Below, one piece after another: positions 23,602 through 32,763 of a DNA stretch of 43,716 nucleotides (position 1 is the stretch's first letter; every line of letters starts with the position of its first letter). The stretch is from a virus. Position numbers and translations under genes: made by a program. The notes under the pieces are model-generated. The model made no database searches, was not told where the DNA came from, and saw nothing but the letters and a program-made list of their open reading frames with translations. The stretch is taken from the IMG/VR virus record IMGVR_UViG_3300020439_000015, positions 1 through 43,716 of that record; one strand, written 5' to 3'.

Positions 23602-24769
23602 CTTTAATATTCTCCTCTTGAACTGTATCTGATTCTAACTCATCACCCAAAGGATTGACACCTTCATCAACCTTAGTGTAAAGGTCAAGGAAGGATGCTT
23701 TGGTGTCTTCATCGAATCTTGCAAGACACACCTCAATAGACTTCAACTTGTCGTTGAACATTGAGTATGCTTTTGCAATATGAACTAATCTTCTAGTTGA
23801 TATCACTTCATCAACTGCACCCTCGTAGAAGGATTTTCTGATAACATCAGCCCAGTCTACAAGTTTGTCTGCAAACTCATCATCATTGACACCAAGGATT
23901 GCAAAGTCACCTTTGACAATTTTTTTCTCAGTAGTCACTGGTGGATATTCTTGTTCAAGACAGATTGCAAACCTTTCAAGGAATGCTTCGTTCAAGATGT
24001 TAGTTCCGATGAATCTACCATCCTCAGAACCTTTACCTTTAGTGTTTGCAGTTGCAACCACTGTGAAACCATCTGCTGGTTTTACAAACTCACCAGTCTT
24101 CTTGATTAAGTAACCACCACCTTCTAGGATGGATTGTAAACACATAATCTTGTTTGATGCAAGGTCAACCTCATCAAGAAGTAACACTGCACCTTTTCTC
24201 ATTGCTTTGAGGACAGGGCCTTCTTTGAAGACAATGTTACCATTGATTAGAGTATTTGAACCAATCAAATCATCCTCATCTGTCTCGATGGTGATGTTAA
24301 CTCTGAATAACTCCTTTTTGAGTTTTGCACAAATTTGTTCGACCATCAAAGTCTTACCATTACCACTCAATCCAGTAATGAATACTGGGAAGAAGATACC
24401 AGACTTGAGGATTGACTTAAGGTCTTTGAAGTGACCAAAAGGAACATAGTTATCCATAATCGATGGGATAACTGAAATATTCTCGTCAAGAACATTGACA
24501 CCAACAGTAGATGTTGGAACTGGAACTGTCTCAACAGTTTGAACAGCTTGTACTGGAACTGGTTGAGTATAATTCTCTGGAACTACAGATTCGATGGAAT
24601 ATGTACCATAACCTGCTTTGAATTGTGGATTTCTAAATAACCACGATGGTTTAGGAATACCTGCTGTAGCACAGATTTTCTTTACTGTGGATTTTGAAAA
24701 CTCCACTTGATTAGGAAACTGTTCTGCAGCTGCATCCAGAAACCTATAATGATTTGCATTTAAATTCAT
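23585..24769 (-). CDS. cobS: CobS-like/MoxR-type AAA+ ATPase
   Basis: This 394-residue AAA+ protein has Walker A GLSGNGKT near residue 133, Walker B LLLDEVDLA, a sensor region (TVVATANTKGKG) and the MoxR/CobS-type insertions. The N-terminal 100 residues form a separate phage-specific region ending in a Pro/Val-rich linker. It pairs with the VWA protein upstream, as CobS with CobT. In cyanophages this gene is annotated cobS. SAR11-type hosts lack full cobalamin synthesis, so a MoxR-VWA chaperone role is at least as likely as cobalt insertion. GTGAGG serves as ribosome site. Confidence 0.88.
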   Translation of the reverse strand: MNLNANHYRFLDAAAEQFPNQVEFSKSTVKKICATAGIPKPSWLFRNPQFKAGYGTYSIESVVPENYTQPVPVQAVQTVETVPVPTSTVGVNVLDENISVIPSIMDNYVPFGHFKDLKSILKSGIFFPVFITGLSGNGKTLMVEQICAKLKKELFRVNITIETDEDDLIGSNTLINGNIVFKEGPVLKAMRKGAVLLLDEVDLASNKIMCLQSILEGGGYLIKKTGEFVKPADGFTVVATANTKGKGSEDGRFIGTNILNEAFLERFAICLEQEYPPVTTEKKIVKGDFAILGVNDDEFADKLVDWADVIRKSFYEGAVDEVISTRRLVHIAKAYSMFNDKLKSIEVCLARFDEDTKASFLDLYTKVDEGVNPLGDELESDTVQEENIKDDFTI

Positions 24770-24810
24770 AATTTATACCTCACTATTTTTGAATTTTTTA
24801 CCATATGTGT

Positions 24811-24840
24811 ATTATACTAAAAAGTGTACCCATCATGCAA
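24811..24840 (-). promoter_or_regulatory. sigma70-type promoter (18-base spacer class) of cobS-like gene
   Basis: TTGCAT (24840-24835), an 18-base spacer containing GGGTACA and TATAAT (24816-24811) followed by AC. It matches the promoters at 27166, 27286 and 37759(+) in spacer length, GGTRCA motif, T-run and the AC after the -10 box. It overlaps the last codons of the CobT-like gene. Confidence 0.65.
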
Positions 24841-27130
24841 CCTTCTTAACGAAGTGTTGAAGAATTTTTCTTTGGGACATTTTGTTGTTACCCATTCTTT
24901 TCATTGCACCCTTCAATGCTTGTTTACTTGCACCAGCTTGTACATCTAAAGTGTCATCTTCTGATACTATACCCATTTTTCTTTTGTTTAGAATGTAGAA
25001 CTCTTTGTATCCACTTTTCTCAGTAGTTGGAACTGAGTATCCACCTTCTTTTCTGAATACTTTGTATCCATCTTGTTTTGTATCCCAGTCTTGATACTCA
25101 CCACTAAACATGTCAACTGCACTATCAAAGTCTCTGTGAGAGTTCTTACAAATAAAGAACCCAACAGTATCAACACCAGTAGTTTGTTCAATCCATTTTA
25201 GAAGATTATCTGTACCTCTTCTACTACCATTTTTTGTATATGCATAGGTGTTTTTAGTTCTTCTATCGTGGAAGAATTTATCATCACTGTATGGAAAACA
25301 ACCTAGTTGAAAACTTTGACCATCGGTAAGAGTCACAAATTGTAGTTTGTCAATTCCATAGTTGTGTTTGAAATCTGCAATATAGTCTCTGATTACCATC
25401 AATGACTCATCAAGTGGTGTACCACCTAAAGAATAGTTGTAGTCTTGACCATAGTCTGCATCAAATCTGTCACCATTATTCTTATTAGAGTAGTAGTATC
25501 TTCCACCACACATTGACTCAAGTTGTGCATTCATAACTACTGCACTATCAAAGAAATCTTTTTTGTTCATCTTGTCAGAAAATAATTCAATGAGTTTGAA
25601 TCCAGACTTAGGTTGGAACTTGAATCTTTCGGATTCATCAACCTCGTTTCTGTAATCTATATTCTTATCTCTATATGCATCAGTAAATGCATAGACTCTG
25701 TGAGGAATACCAACTCTTCTACAGAACATTGTAAGAACTATTGTTTGTTCATAAGTCTCTCTGATTACATCGTACATAGACCCAGACCAGTCAACCAACA
25801 TTATAACACCATGATTTTTACCATCTGGAATTACAGTTGCTCTTTTAAATATATCATCTTTGAGTAAGTACTGGTGGATTCTTGACATATCAATCTCACC
25901 AGTTTTTGCAGACATTGACTTCTTGTATGCATCTGCAGCTTTTCTCATATCAAATTCTTTTGCCATGTAGTTGATTATGTTCTTATTGAAGTCAAAGAAC
26001 TTTTGAGTATACTCTCTAGAGTTTGCAAGAGTATCACAATGTTGTGTATCTTGGGATGCAAATGAACTAGTAATTTCACTCATCACTCTTTTGTAAGGAA
26101 GAACTAAATCCTTGAACTTAACTTCTTTAGAATTGAACTCTATGTAAGCAGGTTCTCTTTCCCAATTATCTAAATCTTTGTGAAGTTTGTCTTCGTTGTT
26201 TCTGAAATTCTTATCAGTGATAGACTCATTAGGTTTGTCTTCTGCATTACCACTTTGACCACCTTCACCTTCACCACCTTTTAGATTTCTACCTTTTTCC
26301 TCTTCACCTTCACCAAGTTCTTCTGATTCGTTCTCACCTTCTGCATCTTCATCGTCAGATTGTTCACCACCTTTTGTACTATCTTCTTCACCCTTTTCCT
26401 CAGACTCTTCTTCTGATTCCATGTCACCACCAATTGAATCTTCTGTATCACCTTCTTGTTCTTGTTCATCAAAGTCTTGAGGCATTGTATCACCATCACC
26501 TTCTGAGGTTTCTACAGTTTGTGCAGAAGTATCTGTTTGTGGTTGTAAATCTTCTAACTTAGATAACTCATAAAGATAGTCTGCCATCTTGACAACTTTT
26601 TCCCAAGTATCCATTTTAGTATCCATCATGGTTACAAGTTTTTGTTCCTCTGGAGAGAACTCAACCATAAGTTTGTGACCAATTTTGAAATAAAGATTAA
26701 TTCTGTCTATGAATGCAAGTTTGTTTACATCATAGTTTTTGACCCCAAAGAAATCAAGGTCGACATGTAATTCTTTGTATGCATCGTAGAAGATTCTTCT
26801 AAGACCAGCATATTTGTTCTTGATATGTTTTTCTATTCTGATATCTTCTAAAACATTAAGATATCCTTTGTAAGTTGCACCTTTTTCACATACTGCATCG
26901 TGCCATCCATCAGCTGGAGTAATAAGTGCATGACCAACTTCATGACCCATGAATAAGTCATATAGTTGATTAGACATATCGTCTTTAAGAATAGGACAAA
27001 CCAGTTTTCTAGTATCTGGTTCGAAGTATGCAGTAGGAACTTTTTTATGTTCTATAACTAAATCCTCAGTTGCAAGTAATCTTGCAAGTGAGTCTTTTCT
27101 TGTTCTAAGTATTTCTGTATTCGACCTCAT
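24833..27130 (-). CDS. cobT: CobT-like VWA protein with metallopeptidase-like motif
   Basis: This protein of about 765 residues pairs with the CobS-like ATPase. An N-terminal GHEVGHAL motif (HExxH type) suggests a zinc-binding, peptidase-like head. A very acidic central region (EEESEEKGEEDSTKGGE) occupies roughly residues 205-320. The C-terminal VWA domain has the MIDAS motif DWSGSM. The layout matches CobT-type partners of MoxR/CobS ATPases. I chose the ATG at 27130 instead of 27166 because a strong promoter (27166-27137) overlaps the longer frame. The -10 box lies exactly six bases before this ATG, so the mRNA should be leaderless. Confidence 0.85.
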   Translation of the reverse strand: MRSNTEILRTRKDSLARLLATEDLVIEHKKVPTAYFEPDTRKLVCPILKDDMSNQLYDLFMGHEVGHALITPADGWHDAVCEKGATYKGYLNVLEDIRIEKHIKNKYAGLRRIFYDAYKELHVDLDFFGVKNYDVNKLAFIDRINLYFKIGHKLMVEFSPEEQKLVTMMDTKMDTWEKVVKMADYLYELSKLEDLQPQTDTSAQTVETSEGDGDTMPQDFDEQEQEGDTEDSIGGDMESEEESEEKGEEDSTKGGEQSDDEDAEGENESEELGEGEEEKGRNLKGGEGEGGQSGNAEDKPNESITDKNFRNNEDKLHKDLDNWEREPAYIEFNSKEVKFKDLVLPYKRVMSEITSSFASQDTQHCDTLANSREYTQKFFDFNKNIINYMAKEFDMRKAADAYKKSMSAKTGEIDMSRIHQYLLKDDIFKRATVIPDGKNHGVIMLVDWSGSMYDVIRETYEQTIVLTMFCRRVGIPHRVYAFTDAYRDKNIDYRNEVDESERFKFQPKSGFKLIELFSDKMNKKDFFDSAVVMNAQLESMCGGRYYYSNKNNGDRFDADYGQDYNYSLGGTPLDESLMVIRDYIADFKHNYGIDKLQFVTLTDGQSFQLGCFPYSDDKFFHDRRTKNTYAYTKNGSRRGTDNLLKWIEQTTGVDTVGFFICKNSHRDFDSAVDMFSGEYQDWDTKQDGYKVFRKEGGYSVPTTEKSGYKEFYILNKRKMGIVSEDDTLDVQAGASKQALKGAMKRMGNNKMSQRKILQHFVKKVA

Positions 27131-27136
27131 GTAAGT

Positions 27137-27166
27137 ATTATATGAAAAAATGTACCTATAAGTCAA
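27137..27166 (-). promoter_or_regulatory. sigma70-type promoter fused to the cobT-like start codon
   Basis: TTGACT (27166-27161), 18 bases including AGGTACA and TATAAT (27142-27137) are followed by ACTTAC and the ATG at 27130. It lies between the tRNA 3' end and the CobT-like gene and is a near copy of the tRNA promoter at 27286-27257. Confidence 0.72.
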
Positions 27167-27241
27167 TGGCGGTCTCTAGGAGAATCGAACTCCTCTCTCT
27201 GCCGTGACAAGGCAGTATTCTCACCGATGAACTAAGAGACC
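27167..27241 (-). tRNA. tRNA-Asp (anticodon GTC), CCA encoded
   Basis: The cloverleaf is complete. The acceptor GGTCTCT pairs with AGAGACC over seven pairs. The anticodon arm CTGCC-TTGTCAC-GGCAG has GTC at 27208-27206. The T arm is AGGAG-TTCGATT-CTCCT, the discriminator G, and CCA is encoded at 27169-27167. It is flanked by two near-identical promoters. It is the only complete tRNA in the window and may offset a codon-use difference with the host. Confidence 0.95.
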
Positions 27242-27256
27242 CATCATTAAGTGTGT

Positions 27257-27286
27257 ATTATATAGGAAGATGTACCTATGAGTCAA
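27257..27286 (-). promoter_or_regulatory. sigma70-type promoter of tRNA-Asp
   Basis: TTGACT (27286-27281), an 18-base spacer with AGGTACA and TATAAT (27262-27257). Initiation near 27250 gives a short 5' extension to the tRNA at 27241. The -35 box lies inside the last codons of the oxygenase gene. Confidence 0.72.
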
Positions 27287-28079
27287 TTTTTTCTATATTA
27301 AAATAGTTTGCCCACCACTGTCTAACTGGTTCAGATGATGCTGTAGTATTAGTTGTTGATGGGTCTGGATTAGCAATTAAGTCTCTCCATCCACCTTCTT
27401 TATTAGTACCTTGCGTACCATGGGATTGTAGTTCCATTTCTTCTGCTTGAGTTGTATACCATATTGGTGCAGTATACCTATCTTCTCTAGTTCCATCTAC
27501 ATTTGCTGGTTTGACACCATGAAAATGTTTCATACTTTCAAATATTACACATGTTCCTTGTTCTGGTTTTAAAACTGTACCATCTTCAAAATATGTCTCA
27601 CCACCTTCAAAGTTGTCGTTAAGATACAAGATAGATGCAAAATCTGTAAATGGAACTACATTAATAACATCCTCTTCATTCTCCATAAACTCTAAAGGAG
27701 TTCCTTTTCTTGTTTCTATTGGAACTTCATATAATGGTTTTGCCATGACATCAATATGCATTTCTTGACCTTTACCAGATGGCCACCACATAAGTTCTGA
27801 TTGTTCTGGATATGCTCTTTGACCATAGACTTTCCAGATTTCTGATATTGCTTTGTATTGATATTCTGCAAGGATTCTTTTGACTTCTAAATTACGAATA
27901 CTGACCATAGGTATCCTACGACCATTGTATTGTTCAGCTGCATCATCGTGTGTAACTAGATTAAAATTAATCTTGTGATACTGTATCAGTTTCTTGCACT
28001 GTTCCTTCGTCAGGCAGTTTGGGATTGTTGCGATAATGTTCTCTGGCAATTTGTATAAATTGTTCTCTTGCTCTTGCAT
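27276..28079 (-). CDS. 2OG-Fe(II) oxygenase, prolyl-4-hydroxylase-like
   Basis: This 267-residue protein has a P4H-type core: iron ligands in EMHIDVMAK (H-x-D), strand GGETYFED, and distal His in FHGVKP with a basic residue near RYTAPIWY. The N-terminus (IPNCLTKEQCKKLIQYHK) is typical of P4H-like phage oxygenases. It might hydroxylate protein side chains of host or virion, but the substrate is unknown. It overlaps the end of peptide deformylase by 113 bases, which is long; a later non-ATG start is possible. Confidence 0.78.
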   Translation of the reverse strand: MQEQENNLYKLPENIIATIPNCLTKEQCKKLIQYHKINFNLVTHDDAAEQYNGRRIPMVSIRNLEVKRILAEYQYKAISEIWKVYGQRAYPEQSELMWWPSGKGQEMHIDVMAKPLYEVPIETRKGTPLEFMENEEDVINVVPFTDFASILYLNDNFEGGETYFEDGTVLKPEQGTCVIFESMKHFHGVKPANVDGTREDRYTAPIWYTTQAEEMELQSHGTQGTNKEGGWRDLIANPDPSTTNTTASSEPVRQWWANYFNIEKIDS

Positions 28080-28578
28080 ATTGCTTTTCTCTTTTCTGTT
28101 TCTTTTTCATTGCTCTTTCTAATTTTAATCTAGAAAGATAATCTATAAACAGAACACCTTGTAAGTGGTCATACTCATGTTGAAAACATCTACATGTCAT
28201 ACCACTAAATTCTAATTCTTTTAATTCTCCATGTTCATCTTGCCACCTTGCACGAATCCAACTAGGTCTGGAGATATGTGCAAAAATTCCATCACAGCCT
28301 GGAGTAAGACATCCTTCTTCCATTAATACAGTATCTTCTGATACTTCTAGTATCTCTGGGTTTGCAATGAACATAGATTGTTCTTTGTTTGCACCTTTCA
28401 TTACAAATACTGAACAGTCATACCCAACTTGATTTGCAGATAATCCTACACCACCATTATCAAACATTTCATCTATTAATTCGTTTCTTAATTCAATGGG
28501 GTCTTTAAGTGGTTTATCAAAATCAAAAAATTTTGTTTTAGTTCTTAATAGTGGATGGTCTTTATGTAATAGTTTCAT
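27967..28578 (-). CDS. def: peptide deformylase
   Basis: This 203-residue metalloprotease should remove formyl groups from nascent N-termini. All three motifs are present: GVGLSANQVG, EGCLT with the metal Cys, and QHEYDHLQG (HExxH). A lysine/arginine-rich C-terminal helix (KKKQKREKQYARAREQF) extends past the core. Phage deformylases are common in marine cyanophages and pelagiphages and may keep up with rapid protein synthesis. The C-terminal tail overlaps the next gene by 113 bases. Confidence 0.96.
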   Translation of the reverse strand: MKLLHKDHPLLRTKTKFFDFDKPLKDPIELRNELIDEMFDNGGVGLSANQVGYDCSVFVMKGANKEQSMFIANPEILEVSEDTVLMEEGCLTPGCDGIFAHISRPSWIRARWQDEHGELKELEFSGMTCRCFQHEYDHLQGVLFIDYLSRLKLERAMKKKQKREKQYARAREQFIQIAREHYRNNPKLPDEGTVQETDTVSQD

Positions 28579-29210
28579 GGTGCAATGTGTCTAAAATTGT
28601 TGTTTAAATCTATCCATTCATACCAACCAGTGACAACATATTTAGTTTCACTAATTGGTGGATTTCCTCTATGGATATGTGTATAGTGTGCAGGCCACAC
28701 TAAGAAATCACCCTTTTTTGGTGGATATCTTAATTTTTGATTCAAAAATTCTGTTTCTCCACCCTCTTCAATATCATTAAGATACAACATCCATGCAAGG
28801 ACTCTTGTAGAATTACTAGGTGATTGTTCACAATGCCACACATGATATCCTTCGCCTGGTTGAGTTTTTTGTATTTTACAATCAATTGCCATTGGTCTAT
28901 CAAAGCCTGGATACTCTTTCATGTAACATTCTAAGATATCACCATTTATATACTTTAAAAAATCATGAAATTTATCATCACCCATTATTTCATCATCTTT
29001 ACTTGGTACAGCTGGTTGTATATGATTAAAACAAGTAGAGGTGTCAGCTTTTTGCAGTTTAGTACCATCATCATTTTCTTGTCTTGTACCAACTGCTCTT
29101 ACTGATTCACAAAACTTATAGTAGTTTATAAAGTCTTCTATGTGTTCTGGTTTAAACCAATTTTGAAAATGACCGATGAAATCAGTATATTCTACTTTTC
29201 GTTCTTCCAT
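28575..29210 (-). CDS. 2OG-Fe(II) oxygenase
   Basis: This 211-residue protein has a P4H-like double-stranded beta helix. YHVWHCEQ supplies His and an acidic ligand, EEGGETEF is the central strand pair, GDFLVWPAHYTHIHRG has the distal His, and a later Lys/Arg region (ETKYVVTGWYEW) binds 2OG. Highly similar oxygenases are widespread in marine T4-like phages with unknown substrate. It overlaps peptide deformylase by four bases. Confidence 0.8.
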   Translation of the reverse strand: MEERKVEYTDFIGHFQNWFKPEHIEDFINYYKFCESVRAVGTRQENDDGTKLQKADTSTCFNHIQPAVPSKDDEIMGDDKFHDFLKYINGDILECYMKEYPGFDRPMAIDCKIQKTQPGEGYHVWHCEQSPSNSTRVLAWMLYLNDIEEGGETEFLNQKLRYPPKKGDFLVWPAHYTHIHRGNPPISETKYVVTGWYEWIDLNNNFRHIAP

Positions 29211-29992
29211 ACTTCACTCCAAACCCTATCAAACTCGTTGGGGTCTTCATAATATTCATTCACATTACTCACTGGTTGTGGTATTTTTCTCGTAACTAAT
29301 TTATCCATATTAACTTTTTTAGTTGTATCTAATCCTATAGTTTCAATAATAGATTGTGGATTACTAACTAGGTCTTCATATGCAATCCATCCATCTGTAA
29401 CTGGTATTGAATTGATTATGTATCTTTCTATAGATTCTTTGAAGTCTTCTATGTTTTTTCTTATTACTTCAATCCTACCAACTAAAGTTTTTCTTTTGTT
29501 AAGTATATAGTCTGCTGTTGTATCATCAACTGCATGAAAGGATTTAATTCCAGCAACAAATGCTAACTCTAATGATACATACCATGCTTTAATATCTTTT
29601 CTATATAATGTAAATACTTTATACCCATACTTTTCTTTAAGCACTTCTGGTTTTACATAATCAGATTCATTCCAAATATTTGCACTAGTAAGTGGAAGCA
29701 TTTTACCACTTTCAAGTAACCCAAAAAACTCGTCTGAAATTTCTTGAAAGTTACTACCAAATGGATGTTCTATACCATAATTATCTAAACTTACTCCTAG
29801 AAATGGTTCTAATGGATTTTTTATTTTTTTAAAATAAGTTGGTAACTCTGTACCATGTAATGCATTTATTATTGCACCAATGTTTGATTCTCCATCTTCT
29901 TTTGATAATACTTTTGATTGTATAAGGTTGTTTATTATTAATTGTATTGCTAAGTAAGAGCCTGTTCGGGCATGTGTATTTAATAATATCAT
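29192..29992 (-). CDS. sulfotransferase-like P-loop protein
   Basis: This 266-residue protein opens with ILLNTHARTGSYLAIQLI, resembling the PAPS-binding loop (RSGSTxL) of sulfotransferases. FTLYRKDIKAWYVSLEL resembles the second PAPS motif (R....S). AYEDLVSNPQSII is the typical YEDL..nP block of that superfamily. Sulfotransferase-like genes in phages may decorate glycans or surface molecules. The motifs are partial, so the activity is unproven. It overlaps gp46 by four bases. Confidence 0.6.
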   Translation of the reverse strand: MILLNTHARTGSYLAIQLIINNLIQSKVLSKEDGESNIGAIINALHGTELPTYFKKIKNPLEPFLGVSLDNYGIEHPFGSNFQEISDEFFGLLESGKMLPLTSANIWNESDYVKPEVLKEKYGYKVFTLYRKDIKAWYVSLELAFVAGIKSFHAVDDTTADYILNKRKTLVGRIEVIRKNIEDFKESIERYIINSIPVTDGWIAYEDLVSNPQSIIETIGLDTTKKVNMDKLVTRKIPQPVSNVNEYYEDPNEFDRVWSEVWKNEK

Positions 29993-31704
29993 TTACTATT
30001 CACTATTCTACTAAAGTTTTTTACTTTCTCAAATGTCATAGTGTGTCTGAACTTTTCTGTTAAAACATCACCTTTATGAGATATGATAAAAGTATTAGTA
30101 TCTCCATCTAATGTATGTAATATTTTCATAAACTCGTCTGTTCCGCCCTCATCAAGTGAACTATCAAACACTTCATCTAATACTAAAAGATTTGTGTTTA
30201 CAGAGTTTTTTAATTTTGCAACTGCTCTCCATGTAAACAATAATGCAAGGTCAATTCTCATCTTTTCACCTTCACTAAAGTTTGCATATGAGAATGCATC
30301 ACGATATCTTGATTTGATAGATTCATTAAATCCTTCATCAAGATTAAATTGAACAAAGAAGTCCATAGATGCAAGATACTTATTAATTAACTTATTCATA
30401 ATAGGTAAGTACTGTCTTATGATTTTAGTTTTGATACCACTATCCTGTAATAACAAAGCTGCAATATCATAATAAGACCTTTTATCTATGAGACTTTCTT
30501 TTTCTGTGTTATGTCCTTTGAGAACCTTTAACTCTTTATTAAGTTTATCAGATTCATCTGTTTGAGATTCAGATTTTAGTTTTTCAATCTCTGCATTTAT
30601 TTTTGTGATGTATTGATTTGACGCAGATATCTCATTCTGTTTTTGTGCAACTTGTCTGTTGAGAGTGTCGACCTTACTTTGAATCTCTTGTATTTCCTCG
30701 ATTCGTTTGTTGATATCTCTGACATTCTTCTCAATCTCATTGATTGCTTTATCAATCTCTGATAGTTTTCCCTCTGTTGTTGATATCTTCTCTTGTTTAA
30801 AGTCGTCTTCCATATCTCTGTGACAGGTTGGACATTCGTCATTATCCTCATAGAATTTTATCTCCGATTCACCCCTTTTCTTTGCATTTTCTAATTGTGT
30901 ATGCAAATCAAGAGTCTTGGTTAGTTTTTGTTTTATTGTTTCACTATCCGAAGAATCATTCTGTAGGGACTCAACATCTTCTAATAACAAATTACATTCT
31001 TCTTGTAGATTGTCAATGTTCTGTTGAGCTGTTTCAACACTTTCATTAAAATCTTGAATCTTTTGTCTACGATTTTCACCAAGAGATTTGATGTGTTTTT
31101 TGTAGGTATCGATTCTATCTTCTGAAAGTCGGATTTCATAATCTAAATCCTTGAGTTCAGTTTTCAATCCATTCATTCTTACTTTGAGTAAGTTATTCAT
31201 AATAGAAAATATATTGATATCCAAGATATCTTCTATGATACCTCTTCTATCAGTTTGATTCATTTGCATGAATGGTGTGAAAGTTGAACTACCTAAAATA
31301 ACTACTTGAGTGAAAGTCTTGTAGTTGAGTTTTAGGATTTGTTTCTCAAGTTGTTCTTGATAATCCCTCATGTTTGCATCTTGATTGATAATTCTATCGT
31401 TCAAGAATATTTCAAACACATTTGGTTTTGCACCTCGAACAACTCGATACTGCTTTGACCCAATTGCAAACTCAACCTCGACAACCATCCCTCTTTGGTT
31501 GACCGAGTTGATGAGTGAGTTCTTGGATATCTTACGAAAACCCTTTCCAAATAATCCGAAACATAGTGCATCTAACATTGTAGACTTACCACTACCATTC
31601 TCACCTAAGATGAGAGTAGCTTTTCTATTATCTAAAAAGATTTCTGTAAACTGGTTTCCAGTGGAAAGTAAATTTTTCCATTTAACTGATTTAAATTTTA
31701 TCAT
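29989..31704 (-). CDS. 46: recombination endonuclease subunit, SbcC/Rad50-like (T4 gp46)
   Basis: This 571-residue SMC-like ATPase has Walker A GENGSGKST at residues 34-42 and a coiled coil with a zinc-hook CPTC at 291-294. The signature FSEGEKMRIDLALLF and Walker B NLLVLDEVFDSSLDE lie near residues 465-520. With gp47 it resects DNA ends and degrades host DNA for recombination-dependent replication. Its length is close to T4 gp46 (560). Confidence 0.96.
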   Translation of the reverse strand: MIKFKSVKWKNLLSTGNQFTEIFLDNRKATLILGENGSGKSTMLDALCFGLFGKGFRKISKNSLINSVNQRGMVVEVEFAIGSKQYRVVRGAKPNVFEIFLNDRIINQDANMRDYQEQLEKQILKLNYKTFTQVVILGSSTFTPFMQMNQTDRRGIIEDILDINIFSIMNNLLKVRMNGLKTELKDLDYEIRLSEDRIDTYKKHIKSLGENRRQKIQDFNESVETAQQNIDNLQEECNLLLEDVESLQNDSSDSETIKQKLTKTLDLHTQLENAKKRGESEIKFYEDNDECPTCHRDMEDDFKQEKISTTEGKLSEIDKAINEIEKNVRDINKRIEEIQEIQSKVDTLNRQVAQKQNEISASNQYITKINAEIEKLKSESQTDESDKLNKELKVLKGHNTEKESLIDKRSYYDIAALLLQDSGIKTKIIRQYLPIMNKLINKYLASMDFFVQFNLDEGFNESIKSRYRDAFSYANFSEGEKMRIDLALLFTWRAVAKLKNSVNTNLLVLDEVFDSSLDEGGTDEFMKILHTLDGDTNTFIISHKGDVLTEKFRHTMTFEKVKNFSRIVNSK

Positions 31705-32762
31705 GAAGCAACATCTAAGGCCTCTGTGTATAGAGACCTAATAATATTTTGTAGTTTTTCTTTGTCCTGTGATATTTCCATTGACTCTATGTGTTTTGAT
31801 AATATTGTCAATGTGTCTTCTGCATCTTGAGCCATATCTTCATCTGACATATCTCCTAAGTTACCATGGTCTTCAACAACTTTGAAGTCTATGACATCTG
31901 CCTTTCCTAGCCTTTCTATGAATAAATCAAACCAATATGGATTCTCTTTGTTGATGACAATAACTTTAGTAAACATACCTTTTAAATGTGAAAAATCCAT
32001 TGCAAGTATTTCTTCTTGAGTTAGTTTGCTGTCATCGTAAAATATTTTTTCAAACATACGAATAGGATTTACAATCTTTTTCATTTCTCTAGTATCTGTA
32101 TCAAAGATATGAAATCCTTTTACATCACCATAGTCTGACCAAGTAAATTCCATTTGAGAACCTAGATAGGTAATATTATCCATAGTTGAACCAGTATGAA
32201 AGTGACCACTGTATACATGTTCGAATCGTTTAAAAGTTTCTTTTGATGTTCCATGTGAAGAATAATAGCCAGGCATCATGATTGCACCTTCGATTTCTAA
32301 ATGACCCATTGCAATTTGACCATCGGTAAATTGTAAATGTTCCATAGTATCTTCTAAATTGTTTTTATGTATCCAAGGAATCAAACAAATTTTTAATCCA
32401 TCATAGTCTTTTGTAATAGTGTCTTTATAGATTGTAATGTTGTCATACTTTAATAACGCATCACATGAGTTTACTTCACTAGTGTTTTTATAATATAAAT
32501 CATGATTACCTAATGTTAAATCCATAGTCATATCATTCTTTATAAGATGTTCTATAAAGTGTTCTTTGTTTCTTTGTAAAGATAGGAAGTTAATGCCAGT
32601 TCGTTTATCGAAATAGTCTCCTAAATGGACAATGTGTTTGATATCATTTTCAATACAGTAAGGAAAGAAGACTTCTTCATAAAATCTTCTCATGTATTCG
32701 TGAAAATGTATACTATCGTTTCTGACACCCGCATGAGTGTCATTTAATACTGCAAATTTCAT
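31701..32762 (-). CDS. 47: recombination endonuclease subunit, SbcD/Mre11-like (T4 gp47)
   Basis: This 353-residue calcineurin-like phosphoesterase has NDTHAGVRND, HLGDYFDKR, TLGNHDLYY, MGHLEIEG and SGHFHTG in the expected order, supplying both metal sites. It is the nuclease partner of gp46, which it overlaps by four bases. T4 gp47 is 339 residues. Confidence 0.96.
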   Translation of the reverse strand: MKFAVLNDTHAGVRNDSIHFHEYMRRFYEEVFFPYCIENDIKHIVHLGDYFDKRTGINFLSLQRNKEHFIEHLIKNDMTMDLTLGNHDLYYKNTSEVNSCDALLKYDNITIYKDTITKDYDGLKICLIPWIHKNNLEDTMEHLQFTDGQIAMGHLEIEGAIMMPGYYSSHGTSKETFKRFEHVYSGHFHTGSTMDNITYLGSQMEFTWSDYGDVKGFHIFDTDTREMKKIVNPIRMFEKIFYDDSKLTQEEILAMDFSHLKGMFTKVIVINKENPYWFDLFIERLGKADVIDFKVVEDHGNLGDMSDEDMAQDAEDTLTILSKHIESMEISQDKEKLQNIIRSLYTEALDVAS

Positions 32763-32763
32763 A

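Noticed and set aside
23865-24434. Two long plus-strand frames opposite the CobS-like gene
   Set aside because: They are shadows: the minus strand carries clear AAA+ motifs, and the plus frames have no ribosome sites or recognisable domains.
27131-27166. ATG at 27166 as start of the CobT-like protein
   Set aside because: The added 12 codons are the promoter sequence itself (TTGACT to TATAAT), so they cannot be in the mRNA made from it.
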